From: Candidatus Roizmanbacteria bacterium CG_4_9_14_0_8_um_filter_34_12
GTDB taxonomy: Bacteria > Patescibacteriota > Microgenomatia > UBA1406 > GWC2-37-13
Direction of reading: 5' to 3'
NCBI GenBank assembly: GCA_002789465.1
Contig: PFTH01000117.1
Coordinates: forward strand, 944 to 5,987
Length of the DNA: 5,044 nucleotides
Below the pieces are notes generated by a model. That model was given only the letters and a program-made list of their open reading frames with translations. It made no database searches and had not been told where the DNA came from. Position numbers and translations under genes: made by a program. Below are positions 1 to 4,151 of this stretch, in pieces (the first letter of the stretch is position 1; every line of letters begins with the position of its first letter).

Positions 1-8
1 CATTTCAT

Positions 9-14
9 TATAAA
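9..14 (+). promoter_or_regulatory. Putative -10 box for a leaderless ORF1 transcript
   Basis: TATAAA lies 8 bp before the ATG at 23, so transcription would begin at or within a few bases of the start codon. The -35 region is outside the window. The spacing matches the two better supported promoters at 2008-2036 and 4870-4898, which is the main reason to believe it. No Shine-Dalgarno sequence is present. Confidence 0.45.
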
Positions 15-22
15 ATACATCT

Positions 23-847
23 ATGAATAAAATAATTTTGGATAAAAATCAGTTAACGGAATTTATTTTAAAAAGCAAATATCAAGTTAATAAAGATTTA
101 AAACTTACCAGCCGTTGCATTGATGGCCGGTATGATAAACAATCTAGAATTCAGAATTTAGAATTCAGAATTCCTGAAATGCAACTACCGGCGTTGGCAA
201 TTCCCGGGGCAGATGCCGGAGAACTGGCGTTGATTTTTGCAACCATCAATAATTATGGATTAGAAATGGATGAAAAAAAGGTATGGAAAACTTTGGTTGA
301 AGTGGTTGGTGGAGAGAAGAATTTGCAGTTTCATACTGACTCACATGCGGATAAGAATATCGTTCTGGGTGGATGTGGACATATGAAGCAAATAAATATT
401 GATAGTAAAGCTTATGGCATAACCTCAGAACAATTCTCAATTATCAATTATCAATTTTCGCAAGCAAAGAAATTGGGCGTAGTTGAAACAGATCTTCATG
501 GAGATCATCAAGAGGCAGCTGTGGTTATGGTTCGGGGCAATTTTGGGATTTATCCTCAATTGGAAGTGGAAACTACAACTGGAAAAAGGAATATGCAAAT
601 ATTTATTTATCATCAAACCCTAGTTGACGAAAGACACAAGATTCTTGCGAAAAAATTAATTGAAAACAGGGCAATCACTGCGCCTTTTGAATTTGATGAG
701 AAATATTTATATGAGGCTTTAAGTGAAACCGGTGAGAATCATTTAATGGAAACGGTCAAACGCTTAGCTGTTGGGTTGCCGATTTATCAGGTAACTTTTA
801 AAAATAATGGCGAGTTTAAGATCGAGGAGATGGGGAAGGTGGAGTAA
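23..847 (+). CDS. Carbonic-anhydrase-like putative metalloprotein (274 aa)
   Basis: I do not recognise this as a named gene. It has a Cys-x-Asp-x-Arg motif (C32, D34, R36), then H104-T-D-S-H108, then G-G-C118-G-H120. A Cys, His, Cys metal triad with an Asp-Arg pair next to the first Cys is the active-site signature of the beta-carbonic anhydrase fold. The H-x9-C spacing (H108 to C118) matches, as I recall, the zeta class (CDCA1 repeat: Cys263, His315, Cys325), and CsoSCA is similar. Function is therefore a hypothesis: CO2 hydration or a related zinc/cadmium enzyme. The protein has no signal peptide or membrane segment, so it is probably cytoplasmic. Residues about 40-51 and 136-146 are encoded by repeats and probably form surface loops. 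The ATG at 23 is favoured by the -10 box just upstream. It could also be an uncharacterised family that has converged on the same motifs. Confidence 0.85.
   Translation: MNKIILDKNQLTEFILKSKYQVNKDLKLTSRCIDGRYDKQSRIQNLEFRIPEMQLPALAIPGADAGELALIFATINNYGLEMDEKKVWKTLVEVVGGEKNLQFHTDSHADKNIVLGGCGHMKQINIDSKAYGITSEQFSIINYQFSQAKKLGVVETDLHGDHQEAAVVMVRGNFGIYPQLEVETTTGKRNMQIFIYHQTLVDERHKILAKKLIENRAITAPFEFDEKYLYEALSETGENHLMETVKRLAVGLPIYQVTFKNNGEFKIEEMGKVE
145..172 (+). repeat. In-frame heptamer repeat inside ORF1 (first)
   Basis: The 14-mer TAGAATTCAGAATT occurs twice in perfect tandem (145-158 and 159-172). Each copy consists of two 7-bp units, TAGAATT and CAGAATT. It encodes ORF1 residues about 41-50 just after the C-x-D-x-R motif. 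The TAG of a unit would fall in frame at 152, but that unit reads CAG (Gln44). Confidence 0.85.
430..457 (+). repeat. In-frame heptamer repeat inside ORF1 (second)
   Basis: Four 7-bp units run in phase: ACAATTC, TCAATTA, TCAATTA, TCAATTT. They encode ORF1 residues about 136-145, a Ser/Phe/Ile/Asn/Tyr/Gln-rich stretch typical of translated repeat. The period and A/T-rich character match the other heptamer arrays in the window, although the unit sequence differs. Confidence 0.75.
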
Positions 848-849
848 GA

Positions 850-932
850 ATTATGAATTACGAGTTACGAATTATGAATAAAGAATCGGATTAATAAATT
901 ATGAATTACGAGTTATGAATTATGAATCGGAG
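850..932 (+). repeat. Heptamer array left of IVP1, duplicated block
   Basis: There are two similar blocks, 850-890 and 898-932. Each reads ATTATGA, ATTACGA, GTTACGA or GTTATGA, ATTATGA, and ends in ATCGGA. The first block has one extra unit (ATAAAGA), and TTAATAA lies between them. The start codon of IVP1 (915) and its first five residues come from the second block. Positions 913-927 are a perfect 15-bp inverted repeat of 1315-1329 on the far side of the gene. Confidence 0.85.
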
Positions 933-1292
933 AAGTTAAAAAACTTCAAACGAGATTTCAAGAAACGATGCTTTCAATTTTCTTTGAATATTATTCGTTT
1001 ATGTAGTAAATTACGTATTAATAGGAATTGTTGGCCAATATTAGATCAACTAATTCGATCAGCAACTTCAGTCGGGGCTAATATTACTGAGGGTGGTTAT
1101 GCCGCTTCTAAAAAAGACTTTATTAATTATTTTCAAATTTCCGTGAAATCTTCCTCAGAAACAGAATATTGGCTGTCGATTTTGAAAGAGATCACTACAA
1201 ACGAAAAACAAACAATAAGTGAATTACTTGACGAAAGTATTCAATTAAGAAAAATAATTTCGACTATAATATTAAATACAAAAAATAATTAA
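915..1292 (+). CDS. Four-helix-bundle protein, 23S rRNA IVP (S23) family, copy 1
   Basis: This 125-aa protein fits the bacterial IVP/S23 four-helix-bundle family (about 110-130 aa). Evidence is the amphipathic helix pattern and the core around residues 45-66, which includes the ANITEG version of the family's S-N-I-A-E-G motif (about 54-59). Family members were first found in intervening sequences of 23S rRNA genes; the DGR accessory protein Avd has a related fold. The molecular function of free-standing members is unsettled, with nucleic-acid binding suspected. No membrane segment or signal peptide is visible. The ATG sits inside a heptamer repeat and no other in-frame ATG lies near the N terminus, so the start is likely but residues 1-5 are repeat-derived. 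The gene is flanked by inverted heptamer arrays and resembles the cargo of a small mobile unit. It is only distantly similar to the copy at 3760-4143. Confidence 0.88.
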   Translation: MNYESEKLKNFKRDFKKRCFQFSLNIIRLCSKLRINRNCWPILDQLIRSATSVGANITEGGYAASKKDFINYFQISVKSSSETEYWLSILKEITTNEKQTISELLDESIQLRKIISTIILNTKNN

Positions 1293-1301
1293 AATTTTTG
1301 A

Positions 1302-1336
1302 TTCGTAATTAATAATTCATAATTCATAATTATGAT
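1302..1336 (-). repeat. Heptamer array right of IVP1, inverted relative to the left array
   Basis: The units TTCGTAA, TTAATAA, TTCATAA, TTCATAA and a final TTATGAT run in phase. They are the reverse complement type of the array at 850-932. The last unit supplies the ATG of the next gene at 1332, and the CATAAT hexamers inside could serve as weak -10 boxes. A 20-bp stretch (1305-1324) is identical to 2675-2694. Confidence 0.85.
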
Positions 1337-1874
1337 TATTGGTCCAAAAATATTACTTAAGTTAGTTAAGGAAAAAAAACTGGTGGAAAATCTATCCGAA
1401 CGTGAATTAATTAACCCTGAAGGGGCAGGTTTTGATTTACGGGTAGGAGAGATTTATAAACTTAATGGAGGAAAAGCATTTCTTGGAGAAACCGAACGTG
1501 AAACACCAAAAATGAAACTAGTTGTTTCCTATGAAAAAGGCAATAAAAATAAAATTGTTATAAAACCTGGTGAGTTTTATATCGCCACAACAATTGAAAA
1601 AGTCAATACTCCTCTTGATATTACCATTAACTTTAAACCACGCACAACCACGTTTCGTAGTGGGCTTTTTTTACGGACGGGAAATGTTGCGCCCGGTTAT
1701 TGTGGGAAACTATCATTTGCTATTTCTAATGAAGGGCCAATGCCGGTTACGCTTGAAATGGGTTGTAGGATTGTTCATGCGCAGTTTGAATGGGTAGATG
1801 GTGGAGGGAATACATATCGTGGACAGTGGCAGGGCGGACGTGTAACAACACAAAAGCGTGAAAAACAAATATGA
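1332..1874 (+). CDS. dcd: dCTP deaminase/dUTPase-superfamily protein, altered active site
   Basis: This 180-aa protein has the fold and order of motifs of the dCTP deaminase/dUTPase superfamily, which forms trimers acting on dCTP or dUTP to supply dUMP for thymidylate synthase. Visible are the N-terminal G-F-D-L-R-V-G segment (33-39), a P-R-T-T-T-F-R-S-G-L core (103-112) where Dcd has G-R-S-S-L-A-R-L-G-L, the G-N-V-A-P-G-Y-C-G motif (117-125), and the C-terminal Y-R-G-Q-W-Q-G-G lid (162-169). By eye alignment, the Asp usual in the I-D-P/A-G-W/F motif is Ala120 and the catalytic deaminase Glu (E138 in E. coli) is Ala130. Deamination by the known mechanism is therefore doubtful; it may be a divergent dUTPase-like or inactive member. 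The ATG lies in a heptamer repeat and has no Shine-Dalgarno site. A second copy of the last 15 codons follows at 1911-1958. Confidence 0.85.
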   Translation: MIIGPKILLKLVKEKKLVENLSERELINPEGAGFDLRVGEIYKLNGGKAFLGETERETPKMKLVVSYEKGNKNKIVIKPGEFYIATTIEKVNTPLDITINFKPRTTTFRSGLFLRTGNVAPGYCGKLSFAISNEGPMPVTLEMGCRIVHAQFEWVDGGGNTYRGQWQGGRVTTQKREKQI

Positions 1875-1880
1875 GGTCAA

Positions 1881-1917
1881 CTTGCCCTCCGAAGCTTTAG
1901 CGAAGGAGGGTGGCAAG
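1881..1917. repeat. Hairpin repeat element after dcd
   Basis: The outer arms CTTGCC (1881-1886) and GGCAAG (1912-1917) enclose CCTCC (1886-1890)/GGAGG (1905-1909), with symmetric GAA/GAA internal bases and a short GCT/AGC core. On the minus strand it reads P-P-S-F-A-K-A-S-E-G, which I recall as a recurrent translated repeat in CPR genomes (memory, not checked). No T-tract follows, so it is not a standard terminator. Its right arm overlaps the start of the dcd remnant. Confidence 0.7.
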
Positions 1918-1958
1918 GAGGAAGAGTGACGACGAAAAAAAGAGAGAAACAGATTTGA
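1911..1958 (+). pseudogene. Remnant of a second dcd 3' end (15 codons plus TGA)
   Basis: Read from 1911, the segment encodes W-Q-G-G-R-V-T-T-K-K-R-E-K-Q-I and a TGA. This matches the last 15 residues of the dcd-family gene (1827-1874) except for one Gln-to-Lys change. At DNA level 14 of 48 bases differ, and 11 of the 12 changed codons are synonymous. It lies in the same frame as dcd but after its stop and has no start of its own. The pattern suggests the tail of a diverged orthologue left by recombination, not a recent tandem duplication. Confidence 0.85.
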
Positions 1959-1990
1959 GTTTATAAAGTCATAAAGTTCATAAAGTTAAG
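1959..1990 (+). repeat. ATAAAGT-type 8/9-bp repeat with an inverted partner at 2010-2020
   Basis: Units GTTTATAAA, GTCATAAA, GTTCATAAA and GTTAAGAA follow one another with a period of 8-9 bp, unlike the 7-bp arrays. Positions 1960-1970 (TTTATAAAGTC) are a perfect inverted repeat of 2010-2020, which overlaps the -35 box of the toxin-antitoxin promoter. The 1959-2007 interval shows no gene. Confidence 0.65.
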
Positions 1991-2007
1991 AAGAAAAAAC
2001 AATACGA

Positions 2008-2036
2008 TTGACTTTATAAATAGCGTACGTTATTAT
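2008..2036 (+). promoter_or_regulatory. Toxin-antitoxin promoter, predicted leaderless
   Basis: TTGACT (2008-2013), a 17-bp spacer and TATTAT (2031-2036) form a near-consensus sigma-70 type promoter. The expected transcription start is about 2043, two bases before the antitoxin ATG at 2045. Two GTAC motifs (2025-2028 and 2037-2040) bracket the -10 box and are candidates for antitoxin autoregulation. That role is inferred from the family. Confidence 0.75.
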
Positions 2037-2044
2037 GTACATAT

Positions 2045-2416
2045 ATGGATCCTCAAACAACTATTTCCATTACCGAAGCCAGGAAGAATATTTTTAAGAT
2101 TGTGTCTGATGTAGAAAAAACCGGAGCACGGTATACTTTAACAGAAAAGGGAAAACCTAAAGCTGTGATACTCTCGGCAGATGAATTTGATTCATGGTTG
2201 GAAACAATAGAAGTGATGGAAGATTGGCCAAACTATCAGAAAGATATTGACAAAGTGCACAAAGATATCAAATCTGGGAAATATTTAACCTATCCAACAC
2301 TTGAAGAGACTATGAAATTAAGTGGGCTTTTTCTAGCCGAAAATAAAGCAAAATATGCTGTACCAAATCAAATACGAGCCAAGCGTCATAAAACAACTAA
2401 AAAAAATTCCAAATAA
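2045..2416 (+). CDS. Phd/YefM-family antitoxin
   Basis: The 123-aa protein has the N-terminal Phd/YefM DNA-binding fold in about residues 5-52, including S-I-T-E-A-R-K-N (8-15), T-L-T-E-K-G-K-P-K-A-V-I-L-S (31-44) and the D-E-F-D-S-W-L segment. Such antitoxins dimerise, bind their own promoter, and use a disordered C-terminal part to neutralise a partner toxin. The residues after 60 would be that toxin-binding region, here unusually long, with a basic tail. The last 62 bases overlap the toxin gene in another frame, so the two are almost certainly co-transcribed. The ATG is supported by the promoter whose start site falls next to it. The family is clear; the exact toxin pairing is inferred from position. 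Confidence 0.9.
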   Translation: MDPQTTISITEARKNIFKIVSDVEKTGARYTLTEKGKPKAVILSADEFDSWLETIEVMEDWPNYQKDIDKVHKDIKSGKYLTYPTLEETMKLSGLFLAENKAKYAVPNQIRAKRHKTTKKNSK

Positions 2417-2612
2417 GGATATTCTGCGGATTAATGAGGCGATTAACCAACTGAGACATGATCCATTTGTTGGAAAGAAATTGAAAGGGGAGTTGAGTTC
2501 GCAGTATTCACTCCGTGTTTGGCCATATCGGATTATCTATGAGATCTTTAAGTCCTATCTTCTTGTTATAATATTACGTATTGCCCATCGCCAGGGTGTT
2601 TATAAAAATTAA
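2355..2612 (+). CDS. RelE/ParE-superfamily toxin
   Basis: The 85-aa protein matches the RelE/ParE toxin fold: an N-terminal strand and helix (Y-E-P-S-V-I-K-Q-L-K-K), a D-P-F-V-G-K-K-L-K-G segment (36-45), and a C-terminal S-L-R-V-W-P-Y-R-I-I-Y-E-I (52-64) followed by I-A-H-R-Q-G-V-Y-K (76-84). RelE members cut mRNA on the ribosome, while ParE members poison gyrase. R54, R59, H78, R79 and Y83 are plausible functional residues and a RelE-like role is somewhat more likely. The ORF begins 62 bp inside the antitoxin gene and has no Shine-Dalgarno site, so translation is probably coupled. Its TAA stop runs directly into a heptamer array. The gene looks intact. Confidence 0.9.
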   Translation: MLYQIKYEPSVIKQLKKIPNKDILRINEAINQLRHDPFVGKKLKGELSSQYSLRVWPYRIIYEIFKSYLLVIILRIAHRQGVYKN

Positions 2613-2699
2613 TTACGAATTATGAGTTATGAATCAAAAATGGAAGGTAATCAATAGTGATAAATTCATAATTAGTAATTAATAATTCATAATTTATTA
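2612..2699. repeat. Inverted heptamer-array pair with no gene inside
   Basis: The left array (2612-2632: ATTACGA, ATTATGA, GTTATGA) and right array (2665-2699: TTCATAA, TTAGTAA, TTAATAA, TTCATAA, TTTATTA) are the same types, in the same order, as those around IVP1. They are separated by only about 32 bp of non-coding sequence. Positions 2675-2694 equal 1305-1324 exactly. It ends just before the thyA start at 2705. Confidence 0.8.
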
Positions 2700-2704
2700 T
2701 CTAT

Positions 2705-3691
2705 ATGGTTCATCCAGAATATCAATACCTCAATCTTCTTCAGGAAGCGCTTGATCATGGTTTTCGCAAAGTTGATCGTGATCATGGCGTAGCTTCATAT
2801 AGTTTGTTTGGCCGGCAGATTAGATTTGATTTGTCACAAGGATTTCCTGTTCTAACAACAAAAAGAGTTTATTGGAAAGGAGTTCTGCACGAGCTTTATT
2901 GGTTCATGTCCGGGCAGTCGAATATTAAGTATTTAGTTGATAATAATGTACATATTTGGGATGATTATCCGTTTAAAATATACAAAATTAAGAATGATGA
3001 ATTACGAATTACGAATAATTTAACAAAAGAAGAGTTTGTGGAAAAAATACGGACGGATAGAATATTTGCAGAAAAGTGGGGGAATCTTCCGAGGATTTAT
3101 GGAGAAATGTGGCGACGCTGGCCCTGTAAATCTTATATTAGAGATTTACAGGGTAAACCTACCCGGACAAAACGGACAATTGATCAACTTGCTTGGGTTA
3201 TCCAAGAAATCAAAGATGACCCGAACGCACATAATTTAATTGTAAATTCTTGGAATCCGGAATATTTATATAGAATGGCACTTGAAGAAGAAACTTCCTA
3301 TTTCCCAATCTGTCACAATATGTTTCAAGTTAACATCATAGATGGAAAATTATCACTGCAACTTTATCAACGCAGCGCGGACTTGTTTTTAGGTGTTCCG
3401 TTTAACATCGCAAGCTATGCGTTATTAACAATAATATTAGCGAAGATTGCAGGCTATCAACCGGGAGAATTTATTCATACATTCGGCGATGTTCATATCT
3501 ACGAAAATCATCTGGAGGCAGTGAAAGAACAACTACTGCGTAAACCTCGTCCGTTTCCAACGATAAAATTCAGTCATTCGTTTGAGACAATTGATGAATT
3601 TAAGCAGGAATATGTTGTTTTAGATAACTATAATCCTTATCCACCAATAAAGGCAGAGTTAGTGGTATCGGGAGGGTATTTTAAAAAGTAG
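2705..3691 (+). CDS. thyA: Thymidylate synthase with repeat-encoded insertions
   Basis: ThyA converts dUMP and methylene-tetrahydrofolate to dTMP and dihydrofolate as a cytoplasmic dimer. The core is complete: T-T-K-R-V-Y-W-K-G-V-L-H-E-L-Y-W-F (51-67), I-W-D-D-Y, catalytic Cys203 in F-P-I-C-H-N-M-F-Q-V, Q-R-S-A-D-L-F-L-G-V-P-F-N-I-A-S-Y (222-238) with the phosphate-binding Arg and substrate Asp/Asn, and H-T-F-G-D-V-H-I-Y-E-N-H (258-269). At 328 aa it is longer than E. coli ThyA (264 aa). Part of the excess is two repeat insertions: residues about 96-105 (heptamers) and about 140-150 (a 12-bp-stem hairpin), both before the catalytic Cys and probably in surface loops. The ATG has no Shine-Dalgarno site, and the TAG stop lies in the next heptamer array. 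It forms a cluster with folA, separated from it by IVP2. Confidence 0.97.
   Translation: MVHPEYQYLNLLQEALDHGFRKVDRDHGVASYSLFGRQIRFDLSQGFPVLTTKRVYWKGVLHELYWFMSGQSNIKYLVDNNVHIWDDYPFKIYKIKNDELRITNNLTKEEFVEKIRTDRIFAEKWGNLPRIYGEMWRRWPCKSYIRDLQGKPTRTKRTIDQLAWVIQEIKDDPNAHNLIVNSWNPEYLYRMALEEETSYFPICHNMFQVNIIDGKLSLQLYQRSADLFLGVPFNIASYALLTIILAKIAGYQPGEFIHTFGDVHIYENHLEAVKEQLLRKPRPFPTIKFSHSFETIDEFKQEYVVLDNYNPYPPIKAELVVSGGYFKK
2992..3019 (+). repeat. In-frame heptamer repeat inside thyA
   Basis: Four in-phase units, GAATGAT, GAATTAC, GAATTAC and GAATAAT, encode residues about 96-105 (K-N-D-E-L-R-I-T-N-N). The unit type is that of the arrays around IVP1. The junction that would be an in-frame TGA at 3005 reads CGA (Arg101). 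Confidence 0.85.
3122..3153. repeat. Perfect 12-bp-stem hairpin inside thyA
   Basis: CCCTGTAAATCT (3122-3133) is exactly complementary to AGATTTACAGGG (3142-3153), with an 8-base loop. It encodes residues about 140-150, where other ThyA proteins have a short loop between the R-R-W-P segment and the I-D-Q helix. It is probably an inserted palindromic element read in frame. Confidence 0.85.
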
Positions 3692-3752
3692 TTAGTGGTT
3701 AGTAGATAGTAGTTAGGTAAAAAGAGATAGTAGAGAGCGGTTAGAAGTTAGG
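3690..3752 (+). repeat. Nine-unit heptamer array left of IVP2
   Basis: Nine 7-bp units run without a phase break: AGTTAGT, GGTTAGT, AGATAGT, AGTTAGG, TAAAAAG, AGATAGT, AGAGAGC, GGTTAGA, AGTTAGG. The thyA TAG stop (3689-3691) runs into the first unit. Positions 3706-3717 are a perfect 12-bp inverted repeat of 4139-4150 beyond IVP2. Confidence 0.88.
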
Positions 3753-3759
3753 TAAAAAA

Positions 3760-4143
3760 ATGCAAATAAAATCTTTTCGTGATTTGTATGTTTGGCAAAA
3801 AGCACATTTATTGGCATTAAATATCTATAAAATCGTTAATGAGTTTCCAAAATCAGAACTATATGGGTTGTCTTCGCAACTTAAAAGAGCGGTAATTTCA
3901 GTAACTTCTAATATTGCAGAGGGATTTGCAAGACGATCAAAAAAAGAAAAGATTCAATTTTATTTTATCTCATTAGGATCTATCACAGAAATTGAAAATC
4001 AATTAATTCTCGCGAAGGACCTTAGATATTTAAGCGAAAAAATATTTGATGAATTATTTATTCAGTCTGATGAAATTGCAAAAATGATTAATGGTTTAAT
4101 TAAGAGTATTAAAAATTCCTATCTACCAACTACTAATTCCTAA
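3760..4143 (+). CDS. Four-helix-bundle protein, 23S rRNA IVP (S23) family, copy 2
   Basis: The 127-aa protein is a canonical family member: F-R-D-L-Y-V-W-Q-K-A (6-15), the L-S-S-Q-L-K-R-A helix, the hallmark S-N-I-A-E-G (50-55) and the following R-S-K-K-E-K-I-Q-F-Y-F-I-S-L-G-S helix. The cellular role of free-standing members is not established. The first copy (915-1292) shares the architecture but is strongly diverged, so the two were probably acquired separately. The gene splits thyA from folA, which are often adjacent, and is bracketed by inverted heptamer arrays of a type different from those around copy 1. Its last residues (Y-L-P-T-T-N-S) and its TAA stop are encoded by the right array. 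A weak AGG lies 7 bases before the ATG, the only Shine-Dalgarno-like site among these genes. Confidence 0.93.
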   Translation: MQIKSFRDLYVWQKAHLLALNIYKIVNEFPKSELYGLSSQLKRAVISVTSNIAEGFARRSKKEKIQFYFISLGSITEIENQLILAKDLRYLSEKIFDELFIQSDEIAKMINGLIKSIKNSYLPTTNS

Positions 4144-4151
4144 CTACTATG
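4117..4151 (-). repeat. Heptamer array right of IVP2, inverted relative to the left array
   Basis: Five in-phase units: TCCTATC, TACCAAC, TACTAAT, TCCTAAC, TACTATG. They are the reverse complement type of 3690-3752. The array encodes the IVP2 C terminus, supplies its TAA stop (4141-4143), and its last unit ends in the ATG of folA. Confidence 0.88.

Noticed and set aside
246..440. Minus-strand 64-aa ORF within ORF1
   Set aside because: It is antisense to a well-supported gene, has no promoter or motif, and is a shadow frame.
915..1292. Diversity-generating retroelement accessory (Avd) or 23S rRNA intervening sequence
   Set aside because: No reverse transcriptase, template/variable repeat pair or 23S rRNA sequence is in the window; only the fold family is shared.
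1570..1797. 75-aa ORF in another frame of dcd, and a similar 67-aa ORF at 3036-3239 in thyA
   Set aside because: Both are fully contained in conserved genes with normal core motifs in the main frame.
1713..1916. Minus-strand 67-aa ORF beginning with the repeat-encoded P-P-S-F-A-K-A-S-E-G stretch
   Set aside because: It lies antisense to dcd, starts in the hairpin element and shows no protein-like pattern beyond the repeat.
1881..1917. Intrinsic terminator for dcd
   Set aside because: A hairpin is present but no T-tract follows; the sequence runs directly into the dcd tail remnant.
1872..1958. TGA read as glycine (code 25), which would join dcd to its second tail in frame
   Set aside because: All other genes are full length under the standard code without internal TGA and use GGN for glycine. 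Reading on past 1958 gives repeat-derived sequence, not a conserved domain.
3690..3752. CRISPR array
   Set aside because: Units are 7 bp and contiguous, with no 20-40-bp repeats separated by unique spacers and no cas genes.
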